A stretch of 32,761 bases of DNA, taken from positions 1-32,761 of the forward strand of contig CAIVHG010000005.1 of the NCBI GenBank assembly GCA_903905655.1, in the 5' to 3' direction. Shown here one piece after another: positions 1 through 8,869 of the stretch (within the stretch, counting starts at the first letter, position 1; the number at the start of each line of letters is the position of its first letter). The notes under the pieces are model-generated. The model was not told where the DNA came from and searched no databases. It was given only the letters and a program-made list of their open reading frames with translations. The translations under genes were made by a program, and so were the position numbers. Source of the stretch: an uncultured beta proteobacterium (GTDB lineage: Bacteria; Pseudomonadota; Gammaproteobacteria; Burkholderiales; SG8-41).

Positions 1-261
1 CAGTATTCGGTGTCGGACCACCTCATGTACGAATTGCAGGCCAAATGCTACGCCGCGTTGGGCCGGCGGCTGGCACAGCATCGCGCGCTGGCGGAGTCTT
101 ACTACCGGGTGGGTAATGTAAAGTCCGCGATTGAGCAATTATTACTGGCGCAGAAAAGCGGCGACGGCGATTTCTACCAGCTGTCGAGCGTCGACGCACG
201 GCTACGGCAGCTGCGTGCCATCCAGCAGGAAGCGCGCAAGGAAAATCCCAATCAAAAATAA
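1..261 (+). CDS. M48-family metalloprotease, C-terminal end (partial, BepA-like)
   Basis: The reading frame is open from the first base and ends at the TAA at 259-261, so only the last 86 residues are present. The residues read as helical, TPR-like repeats (YELQAKCYAALGRRL, then SYYRVGNVKSAIEQLLLAQ, then GDGDFYQLSSVDARLRQL). This is the usual C-terminal tail of periplasmic M48 proteases related to BepA/YfgC, which help assemble or degrade outer-membrane proteins. The zinc-binding HExxH catalytic part lies outside the window, so the assignment rests on the tail alone. The gene is convergent with the chromate transporter, with a 13-base gap between stops. A GTG at base 10 is in frame, but I do not think it is a start because the frame and the similarity continue upstream to base 1. 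Confidence 0.75.
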   Translation, partial: QYSVSDHLMYELQAKCYAALGRRLAQHRALAESYYRVGNVKSAIEQLLLAQKSGDGDFYQLSSVDARLRQLRAIQQEARKENPNQK

Positions 262-274
262 ACGGGCGTCGCCG

Positions 275-1609
275 TCAGATGAAGCTGGCGATAAACCCGA
301 CGGCGCCGCACGCAAGGATGACCGGGATCACGCCGATCTTGTAGCGGATGAGCGCGATCATTGCGGCAATCCCGATCGCTGCTGACAACGCGTCGAAATG
401 CTGGCCCAGGCCCTGCGGCCATAGCACGTGGTACGCAAAATACACCGCTAGATTCAGGATCACGCCGACCACTGCAGCGGTAATGCCGATCAGTGGCGCG
501 GTAAAGCTCAGATTGCCGTGCGTGGACTCGATGATCGGCGCGCCGAGCAGTATTAAGAAGAAGCTCGGCAAAAAAGTGAAATAAGTGGCCACCACGGCCG
601 CGGCCGTGGCGGTGACGAGTGCGCTCTGCGCACCGAACAGCGGTTGTGTCCAGCCGCCGACGAAGCCGATGAAGCTCACGATCATGATGAGCGGTCCCGG
701 CGTCGTTTCTCCCAGCGCAAGACCGTCCATCATCTGGGTCGCAGTAAGCCAGTGATACTGTTCCACGCCGCCCTGATTGATATAGGGCAGCACGGCATAC
801 GCACCGCCGAAGGTGAGCAGCGCGGCTTTGGTGAAGAACCATCCCATCTGGGTGAGGGTGCCGGAAGGGCCAAAGCACGCATAGAGCAGGCCGATCACGC
901 CGCTCCACAACGCGAGACACGTGGCGCACACGCGCGCGACTCCCGGCCAGGTGAACCGGGCATGCGCCGGCGGCGGGGTATCGTCATCGATGAGCGCGCT
1001 GCCGTAGCGCTTGCCAGCACTTGCGTGGCCGCCGCCAGCGGCAAACTGACCGGGCGCAAAGCGGCCGCCGAGCGCGCCGAGTACGCCGGCGGCAAGCACG
1101 ATGTACGGAAACGGCACGTTGAATGCGTAAATGCCGATGAATGCCGCAGCGGCGATACACCACAACGACGCATGCCTGAGGGCGCGGGTGGCGATGCGAT
1201 GCGCGGCCATGGCGACGAGCGCCGTCACCGCCGGCTTCACGCCGTACAGCACTCCGGCGACCGCGGGCACGTTGCCGTACGCCATGTAGATCCATGACAG
1301 CGCGATCAGTATGATGAGCGAGGGCAGTACGAACAGACTGCCGGCAGCGATGGCGCCACGCGTCTTGTGCATCATCCAGCCGATATAAGTCGCGAGCTGC
1401 GTCGCCTCCGGTCCGGGCAGCAACATGCAATAGTTGAGCGCGTGCAGGAAACGCCGCTCCGAGATCCAGCGCTTTTGCTCGACCAGGTCGCGATGCATGA
1501 TTGCGATCTGTCCGGTGGGGCCGCCGAAGCTGATGAAGCCCAGCTTGAGCCAATACCAAAGCGCTTCGCTGAACGAAACGGGTGAGGGCGCTGCATCAGG
1601 TGCCGGCAC
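275..1609 (-). CDS. chrA: Chromate efflux transporter ChrA
   Basis: The 444-residue product has the two homologous CHR halves of the long-chain chromate ion transporter family. The N-terminal half carries FGGPTGQIAIMHRDLV near residue 29. The C-terminal half carries the matching FGGAYAVLPYI with the ETTPGPLI segment. A hydrophilic linker of about 45 residues, rich in Gly, Asp and Pro (about residues 188-222), separates them. Multiple hydrophobic segments fit an inner-membrane protein exporting chromate from the cytoplasm. The chosen GTG start at 1607-1609 has a good ribosome site (AAAGGAA, about six bases upstream on the minus strand). The gene is divergent from the kinase gene across a 166-base intergenic region. 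No chromate-response regulator (ChrB or ChrF type) is visible beside it, so family membership is firm but the physiological substrate is inferred. Confidence 0.92.
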   Translation of the reverse strand: MPAPDAAPSPVSFSEALWYWLKLGFISFGGPTGQIAIMHRDLVEQKRWISERRFLHALNYCMLLPGPEATQLATYIGWMMHKTRGAIAAGSLFVLPSLIILIALSWIYMAYGNVPAVAGVLYGVKPAVTALVAMAAHRIATRALRHASLWCIAAAAFIGIYAFNVPFPYIVLAAGVLGALGGRFAPGQFAAGGGHASAGKRYGSALIDDDTPPPAHARFTWPGVARVCATCLALWSGVIGLLYACFGPSGTLTQMGWFFTKAALLTFGGAYAVLPYINQGGVEQYHWLTATQMMDGLALGETTPGPLIMIVSFIGFVGGWTQPLFGAQSALVTATAAAVVATYFTFLPSFFLILLGAPIIESTHGNLSFTAPLIGITAAVVGVILNLAVYFAYHVLWPQGLGQHFDALSAAIGIAAMIALIRYKIGVIPVILACGAVGFIASFI

Positions 1610-1775
1610 GGGGTTCCTTTCGCCTCAGGGATGCGTATGGGCGCGACGTTATTACGCAGGAGCGGGCAGCCCGCGCTTTATCCAGAGCCGCATAATACCC
1701 TTTATGATATTGTATTTTGGGCGTAGCTTGGTTTCGACGATGAGCAGCTTTCTCTACTTCGGTATCGTGTGAGTT
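1610..1775. other. Divergent intergenic region between chrA and the kinase gene
   Basis: This 166-base region holds the start regions of two divergent genes. The stretch around 1690-1720 is clearly more A+T-rich than its surroundings and contains several TATA-like hexamers on both strands (for example TATTAT on the minus strand near 1691). I could not pair any of them with a convincing -35 at 16-18 bases, so no promoter is called. A small GC hairpin (GCGGG at 1662-1666 with CCCGC at 1670-1674) lies on the chrA side. Confidence 0.4.
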
Positions 1776-3104
1776 ATGGCTATACACGCTTTGCCAGCAG
1801 ATGTGATGAAGCGCCGGATCGGCAAGTACGAGATCCTGCGCAATCTGGGCAAGGGCGCGACCAGTGTCGTCTATGAAGCGCTGGATCCGTTCGTCAACCG
1901 TCACGTGGCGATCAAAGTGGTGTTCGCGGAGGCGCTCGGCAACGAGGAGCACGGAAAGCGCTATCGCAAGCTGTTCCTGACCGAGGCTTCGCTGGCCGGG
2001 AAGCTTTCGCATCCGCATATCGTCAGCATCTACGACGCGGTCGCCGACGACGAGGCGAGCTATATCGTGATGGAGTATGTAGCCGGCACCACGCTCGAAC
2101 GCTACTGCCGTCCCGAACACCTGCTGCCCGTAGCCAAAGTGCTGGAAATCATATTCAAGTGCACGAAGGCCCTCGATTACGCCGCCAAGCAGGGTGTCAT
2201 ACACCGCGACATCAAGCCGGCAAATATCATGCTGGCCGGCGAGAACGATATCAAGATCACCGATTTCGGGGCGGCGCTCACCACGGCCACGGAGACGACC
2301 GAGATCACCGGCGTCGGCTCTCCCGCCTACATGTCTCCGGAGCAGGTGCGTGAACAATCGCTCACGCACCAGACCGACATCTTTTCGCTGGGCGTTGTGC
2401 TCTACCAGTTGCTCACCGGCAAGCTGCCGTTTCAGGCGACCAATAACTACGGCATGATGTATCAGGTCCTGAACGGCGACCCGTTGCCGCCGAGCAGCCT
2501 GCGTGCCGAGGTGCCTCCGCAGCTCGACGAAATCCTCAAGCGCGCGCTGCACAAGGATACCGCGAAACGCTATCGCTCATGGGAGGAGATGTCCTTTGAC
2601 CTGGTGGCGGTATTCGGCACGCTGCGCAGGCCTGAAAACAGCATGCCCGATAGCGCGAAATTCGATACACTGCGCAGGCTCGCTTTCTTCAGGGATTTCG
2701 CCGATCTCGAACTGTGGGAGGTGCTGCGCGTGACGAGCTGGCGCGAGCATGCGGCGGGCCATGCGCTCATCAAGGAGGGCGACGACGGCAGGTCTTTTTA
2801 CATACTGGCGGCGGGCGAGGTGCAGGTCACCAAGCGCGGCCGGCTGCTCAGCGTGCTGCACGCCGGCGACTGCTTTGGGGAAATGGCATACCTCAGCAAG
2901 ACGCAGGGTAAGCGCAGCGCGAGCGTGACTGCGCAAACCGCGATCACGGTGATTGAAATTGCGTCACAGGCGCTGGTGAACGCGACGGAAATCTGCCGCC
3001 ATCATTTCAACGGCGCATTTCTGCAGGTGCTGGTCGAGCGGCTGTCATCGGCAGATGCGCGGTTGGTCGAGATGCACGACGCAAAGGATGTGGGCCTTAT
3101 TTGA
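1776..3104 (+). CDS. Ser/Thr protein kinase with C-terminal cyclic-nucleotide-binding domain
   Basis: The 442-residue protein starts with a Hanks-type kinase domain (about residues 17-280). It has a glycine loop GKGATSVVY (25-33), the ATP lysine in VAIK (K47), the catalytic loop HRDIKPAN (143-150), the metal-binding DFG (163-165) and SPEQ (187-190) in place of APE. All key catalytic residues are present, so an active kinase is expected. A cyclic-nucleotide-binding beta-barrel follows (about 302-410) with the phosphate-cassette motif FGEMAYL (367-373) and RSASV (380-384). The Glu-to-Arg spacing is slightly longer than in CRP or PKA, so cNMP binding is plausible but unproven. There is no membrane segment or extracellular sensor. 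The order kinase-then-CNB is the reverse of eukaryotic PKG. The ATG at 1776 lacks a clear ribosome site; an in-frame ATG at 1806, just before the conserved domain, is an alternative. TusA follows 15 bases after the stop and may be co-transcribed. Confidence 0.88.
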   Translation: MAIHALPADVMKRRIGKYEILRNLGKGATSVVYEALDPFVNRHVAIKVVFAEALGNEEHGKRYRKLFLTEASLAGKLSHPHIVSIYDAVADDEASYIVMEYVAGTTLERYCRPEHLLPVAKVLEIIFKCTKALDYAAKQGVIHRDIKPANIMLAGENDIKITDFGAALTTATETTEITGVGSPAYMSPEQVREQSLTHQTDIFSLGVVLYQLLTGKLPFQATNNYGMMYQVLNGDPLPPSSLRAEVPPQLDEILKRALHKDTAKRYRSWEEMSFDLVAVFGTLRRPENSMPDSAKFDTLRRLAFFRDFADLELWEVLRVTSWREHAAGHALIKEGDDGRSFYILAAGEVQVTKRGRLLSVLHAGDCFGEMAYLSKTQGKRSASVTAQTAITVIEIASQALVNATEICRHHFNGAFLQVLVERLSSADARLVEMHDAKDVGLI

Positions 3105-3119
3105 TCAACTGGGAACAAG

Positions 3120-3347
3120 ATGAATTTCGACAAGGAACTGGATACGCGCGGGCTCAATTGCCCGCTGCCGATATTGCGCACCAAGAAAGCGCTGACCGAC
3201 CTCACGTCGGGGCAGGTGTTGAAGGTGCTGGCGACCGATCCCGGATCGGTCAAGGATTTTCAGGCGTTCGCCAAGCAGACCGGCCACGAACTGCTCAACT
3301 CTGAGCACGTGGGCGGCGAATTCATCTTCCTGATGAAGAAGAAATAG
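3120..3347 (+). CDS. tusA: Sulfur carrier protein TusA
   Basis: This 75-residue protein matches the small TusA/SirA family in length and fold pattern. The N-terminus reads LDTRGLNCPLPILRTKKAL, with the persulfide-carrying Cys in the CPxP motif at residues 14-17. A hydrophobic strand ends in EFIFLMKKK. TusA accepts a persulfide from a cysteine desulfurase (IscS type) and passes it on for tRNA 2-thiouridine formation, molybdenum cofactor synthesis or, in some sulfur oxidisers, cytoplasmic sulfur oxidation. Neither tusBCD nor rhd/dsrE genes are adjacent, so this looks like the general housekeeping copy. It lies just downstream of the kinase-CNB gene and is convergent with valS, with only seven bases between the two stop codons. 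Confidence 0.93.
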   Translation: MNFDKELDTRGLNCPLPILRTKKALTDLTSGQVLKVLATDPGSVKDFQAFAKQTGHELLNSEHVGGEFIFLMKKK

Positions 3348-3354
3348 GCGCGTT

Positions 3355-6300
3355 CTATTTCAGACGGGCGAGCTGCGCGCGCAATTTCTCGAGCGTAGCC
3401 TCGAAACGGGCAAGGCGCTCGCGCTCCTGCTCGACTACGGCGGCGGGTGCGCGGTCGACGAAGCTGGAGTTGCCCAGCCGCTCCTGGGAGCGCGCGATGT
3501 TTGCTTCGCAGGCGCTCAATTCCTTTTCGATCCGCATCTGCTCGGCCGCGCGGTCGACCTCGATCTTCAGCATCAGCTTGTAGTCGCCAACGATGGAGAC
3601 TGGCGCGCCGTCGGCCGGCAGCTCGCCGTCCACGATGGAAATCTCGGAGAGTTTGCCGAGAAACTGCAGATACGGCGCGACCCACGCCAGGACGACGCGG
3701 TCGCCGGTCGCCATCAGGGCCGGCTTCTTGTCGGGGCCCACGTTCATTTCGCTGCGCAGAGTGCGGCAGGCGTTAATGAGTTCCTTCAATAGCGCGACCT
3801 GGCGTTCCGCAAGCTCGTCGATGCGCGCGGCGTCGGCGCACGGATAGGGCTCGAGCATGATGCTGGGGCCGACCTTGCCCGCCAGCGGCGCCATTTTCTG
3901 CCACAGCTCTTCGGTGATGAACGGAATGATCGGGTGCGCGAGCCGCAGCATTGTTTCCAGCACCCGCACCAGCGTGCGCCGCGTGGCGCGCTGCTGGTTT
4001 TCGTTGCCGCTTGCCATCCTGACCTTGGCGAGTTCGACGTACCAGTCGCAATACTCGTCCCATACGAGTTCATAGATCGCGCGCGCCGCCTGGTCGAAGC
4101 GGTATTCGGCAAAGGCTTTCTCCACCTCCGCCTCCGCGCGCTGCAGGCGGCTGACGATCCACTTGTCGACTTCCGAGTATTCGCACGGCCGGCTCTCGTC
4201 CAGCCCCACGTCCTTGCCCTCGCAGTTCATGAGCACGAAGCGCGTTGCGTTCCACAGCTTGTTGCAGAAATTGCGGTAGCCCTCGCAGCGACTCAGATCG
4301 AAATTGAGCGTGCGCGCAAAGCTTGCCAGCGAAGCGAAGGTGAAGCGCAGCGCATCCGCGCCGAACGCGGGGATGCCCTTCGGATAATTCTTGCGCACGT
4401 AGCCGTCGACCTTCTGCTTGTGCTCGGCGCGCAGCAGGCCGACGGTCGATTTCTCTAGCAACTGCTCGAAGCTGATGCCGTCGATCAGGTCGAGTGGATC
4501 GAGCGTGTTGCCCTTCGACTTCGACATCTTTTGGCCATCGGCGTCGCGCACCAGCGCATTGATGTAGACGTCGCGAAACGGCACCTTGCCGGTGAAGTGC
4601 AGCGTCATCATGATCATGCGCGCTACCCAGAAGAAGATGATGTCGAATCCGGTGACCAGCACCGCAGAGGGCAGGTAGGCCGCGAGATCCGGAGTCTGCT
4701 GCGGCCAGCCGAGCGACGAAAACGGCACCAGTGCCGACGAGAACCAGGTGTCGAGCACGTCGGCATCGCGCTTGAGCACGACATCCTGCGCGAGCTGGTG
4801 TTTTGCTCGCACCTCCGCTTCGCTGCGGCCGACATAGGCGGTGCCCTGCTCGTCGTACCACGCCGGGATCTGGTGTCCCCACCACAATTGCCGCGAGATG
4901 CACCAGTCCTGTATGTTCTCCAGCCACTGGTTATAGGTGGTCGTCCAATGCTCCGGGTAGAACCTGACGTCGCCGCGGGCGACCGCGGCGAGCCCCTGCT
5001 TGGCAAGCCCGTCCATCTTTACGAACCACTGGTCGGTGAGCATGGGCTCGACGATGACGCCGGTGCGTCCCGAGCGCGGCACGCGCAGCCGGTACGGCTT
5101 TTCCGCAGCGAGCAGTCCCTGCGCGGAGAGTTCGTCGACGATGCGCTTGCGCGCTTCGAAGCGGTCGAGGCCCTGCAGGTGCTTCGGGATGAAGCGCGTG
5201 GTGCGTATGCTTTCGCGGTCCGCGGTCTCGGAGATGATCTTCGCGTCGAGTGTGAGGATGCTGTAGGCCGGCAGGTGGTGGCGCTGCCCGATCTGCCAGT
5301 CGTTGAAGTCGTGCGCCGGAGTGATCTTGACGCAGCCGGTGCCGAATGCGCGGTCGACGTAGGTGTCGGCGATGATCGGGATGTCGCGGCCAGTGAGCGG
5401 CAGCTGCACGCGCATGCCGATCAGGTGCTTATAGCGTTCGTCCTCCGGGTGCACCGCGACTGCGGCATCGCCGAGCATGGTTTCGGGCCGCGTGGTGGCG
5501 ACGGTGAGGTGGCTCATGCCCGCGTTCACGGCGTCGACCAGCGGATATTTTATTTCCCACAGCTTGCCGTTTTCTTCTTCGCTGTCGACTTCGAGGTCGG
5601 ACACCGCAGTGCTGAGCACCGGATCCCAGTTGACCAGACGCTTGCCGCGATAGATGAGGCCCTCTTCGTGCATGCGCACGAATACCTCGAGCACGGCGCG
5701 CGACATCTTGGAATCCATCGTAAAGTAGCCGCTGTGTTCGCCGGCTTTGACGCTCTCCGGGCTGCGCGCGTAATCCCAGTTGGCCGAGAGGCCGATGCGG
5801 CGCATCTGGCGGATGATGGTCGCGCCGGACTGCCGCTTCCAGTCCCACACGCGCTGCGCAAAGCGCTCGCGCCCGAGCTCGTGCCGGCTCTTGCCTTCCT
5901 GCGCAAGTTGGCGCTCGACCACGATCTGGGTGGCGATGCCCGCGTGGTCGGTGCCGACGATCCAGTTGGTATTATGGCCGCGCATGCGGTGATAGCGCGC
6001 CAGCGCGTCCATCAGCGTCTGCTGGAATGCGTGCCCCATGTGCAGCGTGCCGGTTACATTCGGGGGCGGCAGCTGTATGCAATACGCGGGCGCGCCGGCG
6101 TTGTCGGCCGCGCCGAAGTAATTGCGCTCCTCCCATTGTGCGTACCAACGGTCCTCGATGGTCTGGGGGTCGTAGCTTTTCGCGAGCGTCATCTGTGCAT
6201 CCATTGCAGCGCCGGGTTCGGGTGAGGCGTGGATTATACCTGCGGCGGGCGCTGCTTCAGTCGTGGGCGCAGAGGGTGGCTGCGGCAGCCGGCGTTCGAG

Positions 6301-6792
6301 CGCCTGCTCGATGGAGGCGCGCACCGTGGCCTCGATATTGGACTTGAGCTCCGAGCTTACTTTGTTGAACGCCTGTTCGAGCGCGTGCGACAGATCGGGC
6401 ATGAACCGATCTTCGAGGACGCCGGCGATGCGTCCATCGAGTTCCTGCCGGAGTTTCTGATAGACGCCGTGCGCGAGGTTTTGCGACTGCACGCGGGAAA
6501 TCACGACCCCGCTGTGGCTGGCCTCGTCGTGCCCCGGTGCGGGCTGCAGTTCTTCCGCGCCGGACGTTGAGGCACGCGGCACGCCGGCCGCTTGCTGCGC
6601 GGAAGGCGGCGCCAGTTCGGTGAGCGTTGGGATCGCCGGTTCGCCGGCACCCTCGACGGCATCGGTGAGCGTCGGAATCGCGTCTGCTGGGTTCGTAACT
6701 GCACTGCCGGAGCGATGCCGCCTCAGCAGGGCGTCGGCACGTCCGAGCAGGTCCTCATCGGGTGCGCCGTCGATCTTGTCGTCTGTGGCCAT
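3355..6792 (-). CDS. valS: Valyl-tRNA synthetase with an in-frame N-terminal coiled-coil extension
   Basis: The frame encodes 1145 residues, roughly 190 more than a typical ValS. Residues from about 201 onward are ordinary class I ValS: HMGH (251-254), the editing domain, KMSKS (755-759), an anticodon-binding region and a C-terminal coiled coil. It charges tRNA-Val in the cytoplasm. The first ~196 residues are not ValS. They hold an acidic N-terminus, two copies of AIPTLT (about 38-43 and 53-58), a helical heptad-like region (about 106-169) and an Ala/Pro-rich linker. They resemble a small hypothetical protein usually encoded separately between holC and valS in betaproteobacteria (recalled, not searched). 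The canonical ValS start would be M197 (6202-6204) or M201 (6190-6192). Neither has a good ribosome site, but a consensus -10 box lies just upstream. The product could therefore be one fusion, two proteins from one frame, or a lost stop codon. The gene lies 18 bases after holC. Confidence 0.9.
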   Translation of the reverse strand: MATDDKIDGAPDEDLLGRADALLRRHRSGSAVTNPADAIPTLTDAVEGAGEPAIPTLTELAPPSAQQAAGVPRASTSGAEELQPAPGHDEASHSGVVISRVQSQNLAHGVYQKLRQELDGRIAGVLEDRFMPDLSHALEQAFNKVSSELKSNIEATVRASIEQALERRLPQPPSAPTTEAAPAAGIIHASPEPGAAMDAQMTLAKSYDPQTIEDRWYAQWEERNYFGAADNAGAPAYCIQLPPPNVTGTLHMGHAFQQTLMDALARYHRMRGHNTNWIVGTDHAGIATQIVVERQLAQEGKSRHELGRERFAQRVWDWKRQSGATIIRQMRRIGLSANWDYARSPESVKAGEHSGYFTMDSKMSRAVLEVFVRMHEEGLIYRGKRLVNWDPVLSTAVSDLEVDSEEENGKLWEIKYPLVDAVNAGMSHLTVATTRPETMLGDAAVAVHPEDERYKHLIGMRVQLPLTGRDIPIIADTYVDRAFGTGCVKITPAHDFNDWQIGQRHHLPAYSILTLDAKIISETADRESIRTTRFIPKHLQGLDRFEARKRIVDELSAQGLLAAEKPYRLRVPRSGRTGVIVEPMLTDQWFVKMDGLAKQGLAAVARGDVRFYPEHWTTTYNQWLENIQDWCISRQLWWGHQIPAWYDEQGTAYVGRSEAEVRAKHQLAQDVVLKRDADVLDTWFSSALVPFSSLGWPQQTPDLAAYLPSAVLVTGFDIIFFWVARMIMMTLHFTGKVPFRDVYINALVRDADGQKMSKSKGNTLDPLDLIDGISFEQLLEKSTVGLLRAEHKQKVDGYVRKNYPKGIPAFGADALRFTFASLASFARTLNFDLSRCEGYRNFCNKLWNATRFVLMNCEGKDVGLDESRPCEYSEVDKWIVSRLQRAEAEVEKAFAEYRFDQAARAIYELVWDEYCDWYVELAKVRMASGNENQQRATRRTLVRVLETMLRLAHPIIPFITEELWQKMAPLAGKVGPSIMLEPYPCADAARIDELAERQVALLKELINACRTLRSEMNVGPDKKPALMATGDRVVLAWVAPYLQFLGKLSEISIVDGELPADGAPVSIVGDYKLMLKIEVDRAAEQMRIEKELSACEANIARSQERLGNSSFVDRAPAAVVEQERERLARFEATLEKLRAQLARLK
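6233..6238 (-). promoter_or_regulatory. Perfect -10 hexamer inside the valS linker (possible internal promoter)
   Basis: On the minus strand this reads TATAAT within GGTATAATCC, about 29 bases before the ATG of the canonical ValS start (M197 of the long frame). The local codons (GGT ATA ATC) are unusual for this GC-rich genome. No good -35 is seen at 16-18 bases. It could drive a short-leader mRNA for normal-length ValS, or be chance. Confidence 0.35.
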
Positions 6793-6810
6793 GGAAAGCC
6801 GCCGCGCCTG

Positions 6811-7236
6811 CTACGCGTGCTTGCTCATGTCGTGCGAGCGTATTTCGTAGCCGCGGTCGCGGTAGAACTTGAAGCGCTCGCGTGCCGCTTCGCGGTCCTG
6901 ATCGTCGCGCGCCACGATTTCAATGAGCCGCTTGAAGGAACTGAAGCATGCAGGCAGCTCAGCGCGCAGGTTGATCAGCACCTCGTCGTGCGGCAGGTGG
7001 CTCGCCACATGGTCCACGATGATCGGTGTCAAGGGCGCGAGCTGATCGTCGGGCGTGCAATGCGGGATGAAGCCGGTGGCGGGCGCGCTCCACAGCAGGC
7101 GGCTGAATTTCCCGCTGGCCTCCGCATCGCTGCAGTAAGCCAGCACCCGCAGGCCGCGGCTGTATGCCTTGGCGCTCAATATGCAGGCGGTCCGCAGCTT
7201 GTCTTCGACGTGGAAATAAAAATCGATCTCGGTCAT
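6811..7236 (-). CDS. holC: DNA polymerase III chi subunit HolC
   Basis: The 141-residue protein starts MTEIDFYFHVEDKLRTACIL, typical of the chi subunit, and has the family blocks LRVLAYC, LLWSAPATGFIPH, and PIIVDH. Chi pairs with psi (HolD) in the clamp-loader assembly and contacts single-stranded-DNA-binding protein, linking the replisome to SSB-coated template. The position between pepA and valS on the same strand is the conserved pepA-holC-valS order seen also in Escherichia coli. The ATG at 7234-7236 is the natural start. The gap to pepA is 69 bases and to the long valS frame 18 bases. Confidence 0.93.
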   Translation of the reverse strand: MTEIDFYFHVEDKLRTACILSAKAYSRGLRVLAYCSDAEASGKFSRLLWSAPATGFIPHCTPDDQLAPLTPIIVDHVASHLPHDEVLINLRAELPACFSSFKRLIEIVARDDQDREAARERFKFYRDRGYEIRSHDMSKHA

Positions 7237-7305
7237 GAGCGCAAACCGGCAGCAGCCTCGCGCAAGCCCTGAAATACTGCGCTACCTGAATTTACGCGCA
7301 TGACA

Positions 7306-8790
7306 TCAGCCGCGCCGCGAGGCGCGCGTGATCAGGAATTGCGTGAGCAGCGGCACCGGCCGGCCCGTTGCCCCCTTCTGTTTGCCGGATTTCCAGGCGG
7401 TGCCGGCGATATCGATGTGCGCCCAGCGGAATTTCTTGGTGAAGCGCGCTAGGAAGCACGCCGCAGTGATGCTGCCCGCGGGACGCCCGCCGATGTTCGC
7501 GAAATCGGCGAAGTTGCTGTGCAGCTGTTCCTGATAGTCGTCCCACAGCGGCAGCTGCCATGCCCGGTCATGCGCTTCCTGCCCGGCCGCCAAGAGCTCG
7601 CGGGCCAGTGCGTCATCGTTGGCAAACATTCCGCTCGCCACGTGGCCCAGCGCGATCACGCAGGCGCCGGTCAGGGTCGCGATGTCGATCACGGTGTCCG
7701 GCTTGAAACGCTCGGTGTAGGTCAGCGCATCGCACAGGATGAGCCGCCCTTCGGCATCGGTATTGAGGATCTCGATGGTCTGTCCTGAGAGGCTGGTCAC
7801 GATGTCGCCGGGTTTGGTCGCGGTCCCGCTCGGCATGTTCTCGGTAGTGGGGATCACGCCGACCACGTTGATCGGCAGCCGCATTTCGGCGACCGCCTTG
7901 AGCGTGCCGAGCACGCTCGCCGCTCCGCACATGTCGAACTTCATCTCGTCCATTTCGGGCGCCGGCTTGAGCGAGATGCCGCCGGTGTCGAAAGTGACTC
8001 CTTTGCCGACCAGTGCAACCGGCTTTTCGTTGCGGCCCGCCCCGTTATATCGCAGCACGATCAACTGCGGGGGCTCGCTCGAGCCGCGCGCCACGGAGAG
8101 CAGCGAGCCCATGCCGAGCTTCTCCATGTCCTTCCGCTGCAGGACCTGCACGGCGAGCTTGTGCTCCTTGGCGAGCGTGCGCGCAGCGTTCGCGAGATAG
8201 GTCGGGGTGCACACGTTGCTCGGCAGATTGCCGAGGTCGCGGGTGAGTGCCATGCCGTGCGCGATCGCGGCCGCGCGAGTCACCGCGGTGGCGTTTGCGC
8301 GCGCGCTGTTTGACGGCAGGAATGCGAGCGTGCGCAGGCCCACGCGCTCTTTGCGTTTGCTCTTCATGCGATCGAAGCGGTAGAGCGCATCGGCTGCGAC
8401 CAGCGTGGCCTGAGTGATGAGCCAGGCGCTGTCGCGGTCTTTGACGCGCGCCGAGAGGCACAGCACCGCGTCGGTGACGCCGGTGTGGGCGAGCGCGCGC
8501 ACCGCGTGCCCGACGGCTGCGCAAAACTGCCGCTCGCCAAACTCGCTTTCTGGCCCGAGACCGATCAACAGCACGCGCTCGGCCGCGATGCGTGGCACGT
8601 CGTGCAGGAGCAGCGTGCTGCCGGCGTGCCCCGGCATATCGCCGCGCTTGATGATCGCGCTCAGCCGTCCGCCGCAGGCGCGATCGAGCGCGGCGCCGGC
8701 CGCGCTGAGCTTGCGTGCTTGGTACACACCAACCATAATGCAGCCGGCGCGCGCGCGCTCCGGGGTGCCGGTTTTTATGCTAAATTCCAA
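7306..8790 (-). CDS. pepA: Cytosol aminopeptidase PepA (M17 leucyl aminopeptidase)
   Basis: The 494-residue protein is a full-length M17 peptidase. The two-metal site is intact: K263, D268, D286, D345 and E347, with catalytic K275 and R349. All are offset by seven from the E. coli PepA numbering. The signature NTDAEGRL lies at 343-350. It removes N-terminal amino acids from peptides in the cytoplasm; E. coli PepA is also a DNA-binding protein in Xer recombination and carAB control, which cannot be judged here. The start is TTG at 8788-8790, supported by a GGGGAG ribosome site six bases upstream. It is the first gene of the pepA-holC-valS block and is divergent from lptF. Confidence 0.95.
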   Translation of the reverse strand: MEFSIKTGTPERARAGCIMVGVYQARKLSAAGAALDRACGGRLSAIIKRGDMPGHAGSTLLLHDVPRIAAERVLLIGLGPESEFGERQFCAAVGHAVRALAHTGVTDAVLCLSARVKDRDSAWLITQATLVAADALYRFDRMKSKRKERVGLRTLAFLPSNSARANATAVTRAAAIAHGMALTRDLGNLPSNVCTPTYLANAARTLAKEHKLAVQVLQRKDMEKLGMGSLLSVARGSSEPPQLIVLRYNGAGRNEKPVALVGKGVTFDTGGISLKPAPEMDEMKFDMCGAASVLGTLKAVAEMRLPINVVGVIPTTENMPSGTATKPGDIVTSLSGQTIEILNTDAEGRLILCDALTYTERFKPDTVIDIATLTGACVIALGHVASGMFANDDALARELLAAGQEAHDRAWQLPLWDDYQEQLHSNFADFANIGGRPAGSITAACFLARFTKKFRWAHIDIAGTAWKSGKQKGATGRPVPLLTQFLITRASRRG

Positions 8791-8829
8791 AGCCTACTCC
8801 CCGCGTGATTAGAGTCGCAGAAACAGCTG

Positions 8830-8858
8830 ATTATCTTCGGAATCCAGGTAAAAATCAA
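8830..8858 (-). promoter_or_regulatory. Sigma70-type promoter for pepA-holC-valS
   Basis: On the minus strand, TTGATT (8853-8858) and GATAAT (8830-8835) are separated by exactly 17 bases. Transcription would start near 8823, giving a leader of about 33 bases before the TTG start of pepA. The site lies within the 79-base pepA/lptF divergent region, so lptF transcription likely starts very close by. I could not pick out a matching plus-strand promoter. Confidence 0.6.
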
Positions 8859-8869
8859 AGCGCGTTTTA

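Noticed and set aside
1596-2552. 318-residue open frame on the minus strand across the kinase N-terminal half
   Set aside because: It overlaps the kinase catalytic motifs antisense and would also cross the chrA promoter region; no recognisable domain.
4531-6225. 564-residue open frame on the plus strand
   Set aside because: It is the mirror of valS. The sequence is Arg/His/Val-rich with no family resemblance, and the valS frame shows all synthetase motifs.
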